Positions 21,306-33,051 of a stretch of DNA of 64,000 bases are shown one piece after another. The translations under genes and the position numbers were made by a program. The DNA is from Stramonita haemastoma. Lineage: Eukaryota > Mollusca > Gastropoda > Neogastropoda > Muricidae. Under the pieces are notes generated by a model. The model had not been told where the DNA came from. It worked only from the letters and a program-made list of their open reading frames with translations, and did not search any database. Location of the stretch: positions 23,140,389-23,204,388 of the forward strand of contig CM060344.1 of NCBI GenBank assembly GCA_030674155.1, in the 5' to 3' direction. Numbering within the stretch: position 1 is the stretch's first letter; every line of letters begins with the position of its first letter.

Positions 21306-22545
21306 GTGCACACATCTATGCGTACACTGTACCACGCTTCCTCGCGCGCGCTCGCTGGTGTTTATAGGTGCGTTCGTTTGTGTGCGCGCGTGTGTCAGAG
21401 ACCCGGCAGTTTCCTGTGCTGCATCGCATTGTATGAAATTATTATTCCATGTGTGTTCTGGGGGTCATCTATGCGTACAGTGTACCACGCTTCCTCCCGA
21501 CAAACTTGGTCCCGTCACAGCGGGGTTGCCATTTTCGGGGCAGCGGTTGTCGCCACAAAACCGGCGCCACACACATCAAAAATGGCTGTAAAAGTTGTAT
21601 GCATAGCGTAGGGCACGGTCTTTGTACCGTGGGTTCTGCAACTGTGCAAAAGTGCGGGTGGCAGCGGCCCGAAACCGGCGTTTCGTCCCATCTTTTGCGC
21701 CTTCTTCAGCTTATGCATACGGAAGTGTGTATGCGTGCACGCGTGCACGCTCTCGCTGGTGTTTGTAGGTGCGTTTGTTTGTGTGCGTTCGTGTGGCAGA
21801 GACCCTGCACTTTGCTGTGCTGCATCAAATTGTATGAAATTATTATTCCATGTGTGTTCTGGGGGTCATCTATGCGTACACTGTACCACGCTTCCTCCGA
21901 CAAACTTGGCCTCGTCAAGGCGGGAATGCCATCTTCGGGGCAGCGGTGTCGCCACAATTCCGGCGCCACACACATCGCAAAATGGTTGTAAAGGTTGTAT
22001 GCATAGCGTAGGGCATGGTCTTGGTGCCGTTGGCTCTGTAACTGTGCAAACGTGCGGGTAGCAGGGGCCCCAAACCAGCGTTTCGTCACATCTTTTGCGC
22101 CTACATCAGCTTATCCATAGCGGGGGGGGGGGGGGGGGGGGGGGGTTATATGCATGCGTGTGTGCGCGTGCTCGCTGGTGTTTGTAAGTGCGTTTGTTTG
22201 TGTGCGCAGTGTGGCGGAGACCTGCACTTTGCTGTGGTGCATCGCATTGTATGAAATTATTGTTTCATGTGTGTTCTGGGGTCATCTATGCGTACAGTGT
22301 ACCACGCTTCCTCCGACAAACTTGGCCCCGTCAAGCGGGGTTGCCATCTTCGGGGCAGCGGTGTCGCCACATTTCCGGCGCACACACATCAAAATGGTTG
22401 TAAAGGTTGTATGCATAGCGTAGGGCATGGTCTTGATGCCTCGGGCTCTGTAACTGTGCAAAGTGCGGGTGGCAGGGGCCCGAAATCGGCGCTTTGTCAC
22501 GTCTTTCGGGGTGTAAGCGTCCGCACGTGCGCGCGCTCGCTGGTG
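21306..22545 (+). repeat. ~410-bp satellite, block C1 (plus orientation subfamily)
   Basis: Three monomers with the TGCATC anchor at about 21420, 21831 and 22239 (spacings 411 and 408 bp). Subfamily-specific words are ATGTGTGTTCTGGGG, CATCTATGCGTACAGTGTAC and CACGCTTCCTCCGACAAACT. A 24-nt pure G tract sits at 22122-22145, just before the TATGCATGCGTGTG segment. The first monomer is joined at about 21305-21312 to the inverted block B. Confidence 0.88.
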
Positions 22546-25500
22546 GGAGAGAGTGTACGCATACAGTGCAATATTGTATTGGTGCCGTGGGGTCATTTAC
22601 CGTGCAAAAGTGATGGTTGGACGGGGCTGAAAACGGCTCTTTGGCTGGCATCTGAGCTCAAAACGGCACCTTTTTCGGCGGGGGGAGGGTTTGCATGCGT
22701 GCATGCGCGCGCAGGCTGAAAATTGTCAGTGTGTACGTTTGTTTTCGCACATGTGGCGGGGACCCTACACTTTGCCCTGGTGCATCATATTGCTATTTCT
22801 TAGCTCTTGGGGGTTCTCCTGTCGCAACAAATTCGGCGCCACACCTATCCAAGATGGTGGGAAAGAGTGTCTGCATACAGTACGATATTGTCTTGGTGCC
22901 GTGGGGTCTTTTACCGTGCAAAAGTGGGGGTTGGACGGGGCTGAAAACGGCTCTTTGGCTGGAATCTGTGCTCAAAACGGCACCTTTTTCGGGCGGGGGA
23001 GGGGGTATGCATGCGCGCACGCGCGCGCGGCTGGTGTTTATCAGTGTGTTCGTTTGTGTGCGCGCATGTGGCAGGGATCCATCACTTCGCCCTGGTGCAT
23101 CATATTGCTGTATATTGTCCTTATTCTTGTGAGAAATGCTTGTTTTTTGTCAACGTACACTTACCAGCTTTCCTTGCGCGCGCCAAACGCGCTTTTTTGG
23201 CTCTTAGGGGCTCTCGTGTCGCCACAAATCCGGCGCCACAACTATTCAAGATGGTGGGGGAGAGTGTCTGCATGCAGTACGATATTGACTTGGTGCCGTG
23301 GGGTCTTTTACCGTGCAAAGTGTGGGGCTGGACGGGACTGAAAACGGCTCTTTGGCTGGCATCTGAGCTCAAAACGGCACCTTTTTCGTGCCGGGGGTGG
23401 GTATGTATGCGCGCACGCGCTCGCGCGCTGGTGTTTGACAGTGCGTTTGTTTGTGTGCGCGCATGTGGCGGGGACCTTACACCTTGCCTTGGTGCATCAT
23501 ATTGCTGTATATAGTCGTTATTCTTGTGAGAAATGCTTCTTTTGTGTCGCGATCACTTACCAGCTTTCCTTTCGAAAAATTACCTTTCTTAGCTCTTCGG
23601 GGCTTTCGTGTCGCCACAAATCCGGCGCCACAACTATCCACGATGGTTGGAGAGAGTGTCTGCATACAGTACGATATTGTCTTGGTGCTGTAGGGTCTTT
23701 TACCGTGCAAAAGTGGGAGCTGGACGGGGCAGAAAACGGCTCTTTGGCTGGCATCTGAGCTTAAAACGGCACCTTTTTCGGGCCGGGGCTGGGAATACAT
23801 GCGTGCACGCGCTCGCGCGCTGGTGTTTGTCAGTGTGTTCGTTTGTGTGCGCACATGTGGCGGGGACCCTACACTTCGCCCTGGTGCATTATATTGCTGT
23901 ATATTGTCTGTTTTCTTGTGCGCAGTGCTTGTTTTTTGTCGCGTTCACTTACCAGCTTTCCTTCCGTCAAACTCGCTTTTTTAGCTCTTCGGGGCTTTCG
24001 TGTCGCCACAAATTCGGCGCAATACCTATCCAAGATGGTGGAGAGAGGTGTCTGCATACAGTACGATATTGTGTTGGTGCCGTGGGGTCTTTTACCGTGC
24101 AAAAGTGCGGGCTGGACGGGGCTGAAAACGGCTCTTTGGCTGGCATCTGTGCTCAAAACGGCACCTTTTTCGGGCCGGGGAGGGGGGGGGGGGGGGGGGG
24201 GGGTATGCATGCGCGCACGTGCTCGCGCGCTGGTGTTTGTCAGTGTGTTCGTTTGTGTGAGCGTATGTGGCGGGGACCCTACACTTTGCCCTGGTGCATC
24301 ACATTGCTGTATATTTTCCTTATTCTTGTGCGCTATGCTTGATTTTTTGTCGCAATCACTTACCAGCTTTCCTTCCGACAAACGCGCTTTCTTAGCTATT
24401 CGGGGCTCTCATGTCGCCACAAATCCGGCGCCACATCTATCCAAGATGGTGGGAGAGAGTGTGTGCATACGGTACGATATTGTCTTGGTGCCGTGGGATC
24501 TTTTACCTTGCAAAGGTGGGGGCTGGACGGGGCTGAAGACGGCTCTATGGCTGGCATCTAAGCTCGAAACGGCACCCTTTTCGGGCGGGGGGTGGGTATG
24601 CATGCGCACACGCGCTCGCACGCTGGTGTTTGTCAGTGCGTTTGTTTGTGTGCGCGCATTTGGCAGACACCCTGCACTTTGCCCTGGTGCATCATGTTGC
24701 TGTATATTGTCCTTATTCTTGTGCGCAATACTTCTTTTTTGTCGCGATCACTTACCAGCTTTCCTTCCGACAAACTAGCTTTCTTAGCTCTTCGGGGCTC
24801 TCGTGTCGCCACAAATCCGGCGCCACACCTATCCAAGATGGTGAGCGAGAGTGTGTGCATACAGTACGATATTGTCTTGGTGCCGTGGGGTCTTTTACTG
24901 AGCAAAAGTGGGGGCTGGACGGAGCTGAAAACGGCTCTTTGCCTGGCATCTGAGCTCAAAACGGCACCTTTTTCGGGCCGGGGGGGGGGGTGGGGGTATG
25001 CATGCGCGCACGCGCTCGCGCGCTGGTGTTTGTCAGGTGTGTTCGCTTGTGTGCTCACATGTGGCAGGGACCCTACACTTTGCCGGGTGCATCATATAGC
25101 TGTATATTGTCCTTTTTCTATTGCACAATGCTTGTTTTTTGTCGCGTTCCCTTACCAACTTTCCTTTAAACAAACTAGCATTTTTAGCTCTTTGGGGCGC
25201 TCGTGTCGCCACAAATTCGGCGCCACACCTATCCAAGATGGTGAGAGATAGTGTCTGGCATCTGAAGACGGCTGGCTGAAGACGGCTCTATGGCTGGCAT
25301 CTGAGCTCGAAACGGCACCTTTTTCGGGCTGGGTTTGGGTATGCCTGCACGCACGCGCGCGTGTGCAGGTGTTTGTCAGTTTTTTCGTTTGTGTGCGTGC
25401 ATATGGCAGGGACCCTACACTTTGCCCTTGTGGATCATATTGCTGTATTTTGTCCTTTATTCTTGTGCGCAATGCTCGTTTTTTTATCGCATACACTTAC

Positions 25501-25900
25501 CAGCTTTTCTTCCGACAAACTAGCTTTATTAGCTCTTAGGGGCTCTTGTGTCACCATAAATGCGGCGCCACACCTATCCAAGATGGTGGGGGAGAGTGTT
25601 TGTATACGGTACAATATTGTCATGGTGCAGCGGGGTCTTTTACCGTGCAAAAGTGGGGGCTGGACGAGGCTGAAAACGGCTCTTTGGCTGGCATCTGTGC
25701 TCAAACCGCACCTTTTCGGGTGGGGGCTGGGTATGCATGCGCGCACCTGCGCGCGCACTGGTGTTTGTCAGTGTGTTTGTTTGTGTGCGCACATGTGGCG
25801 GGGACCCTACACTGCCGTGGTGCATCATATTGCTGTATATTGTCCTTATTCTTGTGCGCAATTCTTGTTTTTTGTCGAGTTTACTTAAACCTTTTTCGGG

Positions 25901-25936
<36 letters not shown>

Positions 25937-27275
25937 ATGCATACGCGCAGGCGCGCGCGCTGGTATTTGTCAGTGTGTTCGTTTGTGTGTGCACCTGTGG
26001 TGGGGAGCCCCCACTTCGCCGTGGTACATCATATTGCTCTATATTGTCCTTATTCTTGTGCACAATGCTTGTTTTTTGTCGTGTACACTTACCAGCTTTT
26101 CTTTCCTCCAAACACGCTTTGTAGATCTTGGGGGCTCTTGTGTCGCAAAAAATCCGGCGCCACACCTATCCAAGATAGTGGGAGAGAGTGTCTGCATACA
26201 GTACAATATTGTCTTAGTGCCCAGGGTTCTTTTACCGTGAAAAAGTGCGGGTTGGACGGAGCTGAAAACGGCTCTTTCGGGCGGGGCGTGGGTTTGCATG
26301 CGTGCACGCACGCGCGCACTGGTGTTTGTCAGTGTGTTTGTTTGTGTACGCACATGTGGCAGAAACCCCTCACTTTGCCCTGATGCATCATATTGCTTTT
26401 ATACTGTCGTTATTCTTGTGAGAAATGCTTGTTTTTTGTCGCGTTATACTTACCAGCTTTCCTTCCCCAAACACGCTTTCTTAGATCTTGGGGGCTCTTG
26501 TGTCGCAACAAAGCCGGCGCCACACTCTCCAAGATGGTGGGAGAGAGTGTCTGCATACAGTACAATATTGTCTTGGTACCGTGGGGTCTTTTACCGTGCA
26601 AAAGTAAGGGTTGGATGGGGCTGAAAACGGCTCTTTGGCCCGCATCTGTGCTCAAAACGCCACCTTTTTCGGGCGGGTATGCATGTGCGCCCGTGCGTGC
26701 GCGCAGGTGTTTTTCAGTGTGTTCGTTTGTGTGCGTGCATGTGGCATAGACCCCCCACTTCGCCTTGGTGCATCATATTGCTGTATATTGTCCTTATTCT
26801 TGTTCGCAATGCTTGTTTATTGTCGCGTACACTTACCAGCTTTCCTTCCGCAAAACGCACTTTCTTAGCTCTTGGAGGCTCTCGTGTCGCCACAAATCCT
26901 GCGCCACACCAATCCAATGTGGTGGAAGAGAGTGTGTCTGCATACAGTACGATATTGTCTTGGTGCCTTGGGGTCTTTTACCGTGCAAAAGTGGGGGTTG
27001 GACGGGGCTGAAAACGGCTCTATGGCCGGCATCTGTACTCAAAACGGCTCCTTTTCGGGCCTGGGCTGGTTATGCATGCGCGGACGCGCGCGCGCTGGTA
27101 TTTGTCAGTGTGTTCGTTTGTATGCGCGCATGTGGCAGGGACCCCCCACTTCGCCCTGGTGCATCATATTGCTGTATAATGTCATTCTTGTGAGAATGCT
27201 TGTTTATTGTCGCGTACACTTACCAGCTTTCCTTCCGTCAAACGCGCTTTCTTAGCTCTTTAGGGCTCTCGTGTC
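22546..27275 (+). repeat. ~395-bp satellite, block C2 (plus orientation, main array)
   Basis: Anchors TGCATCAT at about 22781, 23096, 23493, 23885, 24295, 24688, 25088, 25432, 25821, 26025, 26384, 26769 and 27160. The modal period is 385-400 bp, with shortened monomers of 315, 344, 204 and 359 bp. The monomer order is TATGCATGCGCGCACGCG, GGTGTTTGTCAGTGTGTTCG, CACTTACCAGCTTTCCTTCC, GTCGCCACAAATCCGGCGCC, TATCCAAGATGG, GTCTTTTACCGTGCAAAAGT, GGCTGAAAACGGCTCTTTGG, CTCAAAACGGCACCTTTTTC. G tracts follow TTTTTCGGGC in several units. Long open frames (to 311 codons) occur in several frames because stops are scarce; they are not evidence of a gene. Confidence 0.93.
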
Positions 27276-27293
27276 ATGTGTTGTGTGTGTGTG

Positions 27294-27358
<65 letters not shown>
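27276..27358. repeat. (TG)n microsatellite bounding the satellite
   Basis: The last satellite monomer stops mid-unit (...GGCTCTCGTGTC) and passes straight into TG repeats, about 83 bp. Confidence 0.97.
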
Positions 27359-27361
<3 letters not shown>

Positions 27362-27464
27362 CATTTATCAGACTGATTGCTTCATGTAAAAATCAATGCC
27401 CTTTTTAGTCAATGTCCTATCTGGAAATAAATGTTTGCCCCGACTTTCACTTCAACAGGCAGCA

Positions 27465-27645
27465 CACGGGGCCTTGGTTTATAGCTTCATCCCAAGGACT
27501 TTGATATTCTGTTCCAATTTTTCGTCAAACTGGGAAGAAAGGGCGAGACTGGGAATCGAACCCAGAACATCCGGTTTACTTGTTGGCGTGCAAATCCAAG
27601 GGAAAGTACACGTGCCGAATCAGCGACGTTTTTGAAAGGTTTTTT
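27465..27645 (-). mobile_element. SINE family 1 variant with a tRNA-like B box (minus strand)
   Basis: The minus strand carries CTGGGTTCGATTCCCAGTCT (B box GGTTCGATTCC) near 27570-27551. The body words AAGTCCTTGGGATGAAGC and ACCAAGGCCCCGTGTG are at the left. Head and body differ from the other family-1 copies, so it may be a subfamily. Confidence 0.7.
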
Positions 27646-27690
27646 CCCTTGGACCGTCAATCGCTATGTGCATATCTGCTTTTGGACTTA

Positions 27691-28603
27691 TATTCCGTAA
27701 AATTCCTAGCATACGCCCATCCTCCCTGTGCACTGATTTAGGGCAAAATTGGGGGGTGGGCGTTTGCTAGGGATAGACCCCTTTGCACAAAGTAATTTTT
27801 GTGCTCAACCGAGTAATTGAGTGAATACAAACCCGAAAGCATGTAAGTTAGGTCGTGTGAGTAGAAGTGAAGGAAAATAGAAAAAAGGGACTTTGAGGCA
27901 GAGAAGGCCAACGAGTTCCATCCCTTTCCGTTGTAGGTCCTTGTTTCGCTATACCTGCCTTCAGATCTTTCATCTTCCAGATCATGCAGCACACCTTGGT
28001 CGACATGTTCAGATCTAACTGCTGGTCCTTTTGACAGTTTCCGTTTTTGTTTGTCATTTCGGTAGTGCTGTTCAAGTCTATCTCTGTTTTCACTCCATTC
28101 CCTGATCCTCTTCCTATCCACAGAAAATTCATGGGCACACTCTGAAACATTCCCATCTGCTTTGTTATCCAGATACTGGAGGGCTTCCAATTTGAAAGAT
28201 ATAGTGTTGTCGCTTTGGCATTTTGCAAAAATGGCACAGAGAGATTCAAGAACCAAATTCCGGCCATCAGGAAGCGTCGTCAAAGTACCGATATGTCACT
28301 GACAGACAAAAGACGTCAGTGGACAAAGCATGACGTAATTTTAAGTCACTTTGTTGGGGATGGGTGGGAGTGAGGAGAGGGGACAAAGAATAAGAAAAAA
28401 AAGGAAAGAAACAAAAAGGTAAAGGAGGAAAAAAGATGACTTTTAGAACAGTCTGCACAAATCCTAGCGAAAGTGAACATAGTCTCTTTGAAAAAAGCAG
28501 GGTGGTCGTTTGCTAGGTAGTTACCCTGTGCACAACTTTTGGCCCAAAGTGGGGGGTGGCCGTTTGCTAGATGGTGGGCTTATGCTAGGGATTTTACGGT
28601 ATT
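27691..28603 (-). mobile_element. Pogo/Tigger-like DNA transposon with decayed transposase
   Basis: 24-bp terminal inverted repeats with 22/24 identity (CCGTAAAATNCCTAGCATA core) lie at 27695-27718 and 28576-28599. Both outer borders carry TATT (27691-27694 and 28600-28603), a likely target-site duplication. Subterminal words related to GGCGTTTGCTAGG recur at both ends, and a ~48-bp segment (CCCTGTGCAC...GTTTGCTAG) is directly repeated at 27724-27771 and 28524-28571. The interior encodes a Brinker-type helix-turn-helix fragment on the minus strand. The TACGG/CTTATGCTAG-style ends resemble, from memory, pogo-like elements with iterated terminal motifs. At 905 bp without a DDE domain it is non-autonomous now. 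Confidence 0.85.
27950..28283 (-). pseudogene. Truncated pogo-like transposase, Brinker/POGK-type DNA-binding domain
   Basis: The minus-strand frame from Met at 28283 reads through a helix-turn-helix of the BrkDBD kind: around residues 28-80 it has ISFKLEALQYLDNKADGN, then a second helix CAHEFSVDRKRIREWSENRD and a basic linker DKQKRKLSKG, followed by DLEDERSEGR. Family knowledge: BrkDBD domains of POGK and pogo-like transposases show FK.E.V.YA...GN..AAR.F.V....VREW. After residue about 108 the frame shifts: NKDLQRKGMEL, the expected next helix, is in a different frame near 27950. No DDE catalytic domain follows. The open frame extending to 27738 is out of register and probably meaningless. 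Confidence 0.8.
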
Positions 28604-28615
28604 ATATATATATAT

Positions 28616-28705
<90 letters not shown>
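28604..28705. repeat. (TA)n microsatellite
   Basis: About 100 bp of TA with two TATTAT interruptions, starting at the right border of the DNA transposon. Confidence 0.95.
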
Positions 28706-28708
<3 letters not shown>

Positions 28709-29020
28709 AAGCTATTTTCTGATGAAGGTAGCGACAAAGAATATATAACACTTCATTTATCTATTTATTCATTTATTCATTTTAACATTCCCGTGAGTCA
28801 AGCTGTTTGCTGCTGGAAGATGCGACAAAAAATGATAGAAAAACTATTTATTAATTAATTTATTAATTTTTATTTTTACATTCCGGTGAGTTAACCTGTT
28901 TGCTGCTGAAAGTAGTGACAAAAATAATTTAAAATTATTTATTTATTATTATTTTTATTGATCTATTTATTTATTTATTTTTACATGCTGGTGAGTCAAG
29001 GTGTTTGCTGCTGACAGAAG
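28706..29020 (+). repeat. ~90-105-bp tandem repeat, about 3.5 copies
   Basis: Units start at about 28708, 28797, 28888 and 28993 with GTCAAGCTGTTTGCTGCTG, then AAGTAGCGACAAAAAATA and an ATTTATTTATTTATTTTTAC spacer. The first and last units are partial. Confidence 0.85.
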
Positions 29021-29500
29021 ACGTACAGGCGAAAGAGGCAGTGATGGCAGAGTTGCCTTCAAGCTGATTCCTCATCAGGCCTGAGGAAACAGGACTGTGC
29101 AGTGCCAATAAATGGGATGTTTTCTTGTCATTACCTGATGGATACAAGCATGACTGCAGTGCCAAATGACTGTGCTAATTATTTCCTTGTAGATTTGTTG
29201 TTTGTTTATTTGTCCGTCATGTTCCATGATGACCTCCAAAACAGCAGAGGAGGCAGCTGCTATTTCGGGAACTGGGCAGAAATTTGAATATAGTGGAGAT
29301 GCCTTGCCCACAGTACATCCTCACTCTCTCGGTCAAGAGGGCATAAGGACAGTCAGCGTGGGAGATTTCTTCAAAGGCCAACTAGCCCCCAGGGCTGCAG
29401 CACATAACGGACTGTGCAAGTCAAGCCTCCTAGTCAGCGAGTCCTAGTCGATCACTAAAGACTAAGCTGTAAAGTGGAATTCCATGAGTGGGACAGAAAG
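29021..29500. other. Unassigned sequence with an internal imperfect duplication
   Basis: The phrase GATGTTTTCTTGTCATTACC with TGATGGATAC (about 29115-29145) is echoed at about 29829-29860 (GATGTTTTCTTGTGGATTAG, TGATGGATAC), on the far side of the 77-bp array. An 81-codon plus frame (29202-29447) has no recognisable domain. Confidence 0.45.
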
Positions 29501-29505
29501 CCACC

Positions 29506-29786
29506 GATCATACAGCCTCTCACTTTGCTGTTGCCCCCAGCATCAATGGTTTAAATTAATCAAGAACTGTGATAAAGCCACTGATCATACAGCCTCTCAC
29601 TTTGCTGTTGCCCCCAGCATCAATGGTTTAAATTAATCAAGAACTGGATAAAGCCATGATCATACAGCCTCTCACTTTGCTGTTGCCCCAGCATCAATGG
29701 TTTAAATTAATCAAGAACTGGGATAAAGCCGATGATCATACAGCCTCTCACTTTGCTGTTGCCCCCAGCATCAATCTTGTGGATTA
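29506..29786 (+). repeat. 77-bp tandem repeat, 3.7 nearly identical copies
   Basis: GATCATACAGCCTCTCACTT starts at 29506, 29583, 29658 and 29734 (spacings 77, 75, 76 bp). Units include TTGCTGTTGCCCCCAGCATC, AATGGTTTAAATTAATCAAG and AACTGGGATAAAGCC. Near identity indicates recent duplication or ongoing homogenisation. Confidence 0.95.
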
Positions 29787-29994
29787 TCTGACGAATACAA
29801 ACACGATTGTACAGCGCCACATTAATGTGATGTTTTCTTGTGGATTAGCTGATGGATACTGCCACATTGCTGAGATGTATTCTGTTTTATTCTATTTCTA
29901 AAAGCAATGGACCTGTCACTTTACAGTGTACCTGAGTAAATTTGCACTCTTTTGCCCATACCTTTAACAGATACTGAATTGAGAAAGAAGAAAA

Positions 29995-30154
29995 GACGAA
30001 GAGAAGAAGAAGAAGAAAAGAAGAAGAAGAAGAAGAAGAAGAAGAAGAAAAAAAAATAGTAATAATAATGACATTAATAATAATTAATAATAATAATAAT
30101 AATATAATATAAAATAATAATAATAATAATAATATAATAATAATAATAATAATA

Positions 30155-30212
<58 letters not shown>

Positions 30213-30280
30213 TAATGTAGATATGAAGTGAGATGATGATGATGATGATGATATATATGAACGAATGAGAGACAATAATA

Positions 30281-30341
<61 letters not shown>

Positions 30342-30618
30342 TAATATAATAATAATATAATAAATAATAATAATGAATATATAATAATGAATAATAATAA
30401 TCATATAAAAAACACACGATATACATAATAATAATGATAGATATATATTTAATAATAAAATTGATAAGATGATATATATTATATGAGATAATTGATATTG
30501 ATAATAAATAATAATAATAATAATAATATTCATTTAATATATATATCAAATAATAATATTAATACATCAAACAATGACCACATCATCACGATAATAATTA
30601 TATATAATATAATAATAT

Positions 30619-30659
<41 letters not shown>

Positions 30660-30762
30660 TAAAATAATAATAATAATGATAATAATAATAATAATAATAA
30701 TAATATAATAATAATAATAATAATATAATAATAATAATATATAATAATAATAATAATATATG
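29995..30762. repeat. (AAG)n then long (AAT)n microsatellite field
   Basis: GAAGAAGAA to about 30055, then about 700 bp dominated by AATAAT with ATATAT, GATGAT and other short interruptions. Long Leu/Tyr-rich minus frames are microsatellite translations. Confidence 0.95.
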
Positions 30763-31235
30763 TATAAGGGTTTTTATTTATTAGTATGATCATTTTTCAT
30801 TACTATAATTTTGTTTGTGTTTTCCCACTTCCCATCCCTTCCAACCTTCTTTTTTGTGTTAGTTGTGGGGGTTTTTTGTTCTTTTTTCAGTGGTGATGGG
30901 TGTTATCATATTGTATTTTTATCGTAGTTGGGTTTTTTTTTGGTTTTGTTTGTATTGTTTTCTGTTTGACTTTTGCTATTTTCCCTCCTTTTGTGTATAA
31001 TGTATGAATTGAAAGTATGGAGATATTGTAACCTGATGAGATATTGTAACCTGATATAAATTGCCTTTTTTCAACTTTTAAATAATGGTATTAGTGATAT
31101 TGTAACATATAATTTGTTTGTTTAACACTTTATGATTTTTTAAAACTCAAAATGTGTGCATGAGCATATTATACGTGCTCGTGTAGCGAGCGCGCCATGC
31201 CTGCACGTGCACGCGCGTGTGTGCGTGCGCGCGCG
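30763..31235. other. Unassigned T-rich sequence
   Basis: No gene. A small duplication GATATTGTAACCTGATGAGA / GATATTGTAACCTGATATAA occurs near 31020-31060. Confidence 0.45.
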
Positions 31236-31257
31236 CACGTGTGTCTGTGTGTGTGTG

Positions 31258-31349
<92 letters not shown>
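31236..31349. repeat. (TG)n microsatellite with CG-alternating leader
   Basis: Preceded by GTGCGTGCGCGCGCGCAC at about 31219-31238; then about 110 bp of TG with one TTG break. Confidence 0.97.
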
Positions 31350-31352
<3 letters not shown>

Positions 31353-31567
31353 TTTGAGTGTTTTTTCTTCGTCTTCTTTTCTTTTTTGTTTTTTTTCATC
31401 GTTTTTTTTGTTTGTTTATATATGTATAATTTTAATTTGGGGGCTGTTGAATCATATTAGTTAAACAATATTGGTGAAATGTTTTTTCCTTTTTTTCCCT
31501 AGATAGATGGCTTGATGAAAAAAAAGCAAATCAATGCTTATTCAATGTACCATCTGGAAATAAAAAT

Positions 31568-32120
<553 letters not shown>

Positions 32121-32124
32121 TTTA

Positions 32125-32575
32125 TTCCTGGGCTAGAGCTCCAAGGTTCATCAATGGTGAGATTTTGTTTGTGTGTGCGCCAGGTTTTTGTTTTTTTAAA
32201 CCAAGCATAAAGGTAGCCACATTCTGACTTTTGGGAATGGTGTCTAAAGCACAACTGTGAGAATTAGAGGGGGGGGGGGTGCTTTTTTTTTTAAAGAAAA
32301 TCTTGTCATCTGTTTCTGCCGGTATGCAATGGCCTGCTCTTCCAAAAGGTAGAAGAGGTTAAAGGTTTTGAACGTGTGGGCAGAATGTTCTGCATGCATT
32401 CGCCATGGGACTTTGATTTTTAGTCTTATCCAAAGGATTTATGGGGGAGTGGAGTTGGCACTGATGTGAACTCCAGAGGAAAAATCCCCTCATGTGGAAA
32501 TCCCTGTTGTGGTGGTCTCCTGGGCTTGTGGAATCACAAGCTCAATGGTCTCACCACAAGGCCATACCTGCCCCC
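32125..32575 (-). mobile_element. SINE family 1 with alternative 3' module, near full length (minus strand)
   Basis: Minus strand in order: tRNA-like head GGCAGGTATGGCCTTGTGGT (A-box-like) at about 32573-32550, body (AACATCTT/AGAACATTCTGCCCAC, GCAGGCCATTGCATACCGGC, AGAAACAGATGACAAGATTT), a G/A-run interruption near 32265-32290, then the 3' module AGTCAGAATGTGGCTACCTT, AAAATCTCACCATTGATGAA, CCTTGGAGCTCTAG ending near 32125. This copy joins the family-1 body to the 3' module found alone elsewhere. Confidence 0.8.
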
Positions 32576-32759
32576 CACCCCCTTCATGTTTCATATAAGA
32601 TCTATCGTGTGTGAAAATGAAAATGGGTATGTGATTTTGAGAATATGAGTAGTTCATACTTAAGTTGGAAAAAAAAAAACAGAATGGCAAGAAATTAGGG
32701 TTATTACACATAAGTTTTGAATTGTATCGTAACGAAACATATATTTACACACATGCTAA

Positions 32760-32806
32760 AACACACACACACAACACACACACACACACACAACACACAC
32801 ACAACA

Positions 32807-32838
<32 letters not shown>

Positions 32839-32868
32839 ACACATACACATCACACACACACACACACT
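32760..32868. repeat. (AC)n microsatellite
   Basis: About 110 bp of AC with AAC and ATAC interruptions. Confidence 0.97.
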
Positions 32869-33051
32869 CCATTTAAGATTTGCATAAATTTTGCCTTGAG
32901 GTGGGTTTTTTTCATGGCCCCAGCAGTAAACCAGAAGACGCGTCTTCAGGCTGCATTGTTATAAATAACAAAGTGTCCATGCTTTTTCCTTCGGGGGCAG
33001 TACGCTCCTAATCCCTGTAAGAATAGTCACACTGTGTTTATCTTTGGCAGA

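Noticed and set aside
23843..24778. 311-codon open frame across satellite monomers, and comparable frames on both strands
   Set aside because: Several frames and both strands are open simultaneously, the boundaries follow the 395-bp repeat, and similarity among monomers is at DNA level with indels that switch frame. Low stop content explains it.
29887..30549. Leu/Tyr-rich 220-codon minus frame resembling membrane segments
   Set aside because: Translation of AAT and AAG microsatellites; hydrophobicity is an artefact of TTA/ATT codons.
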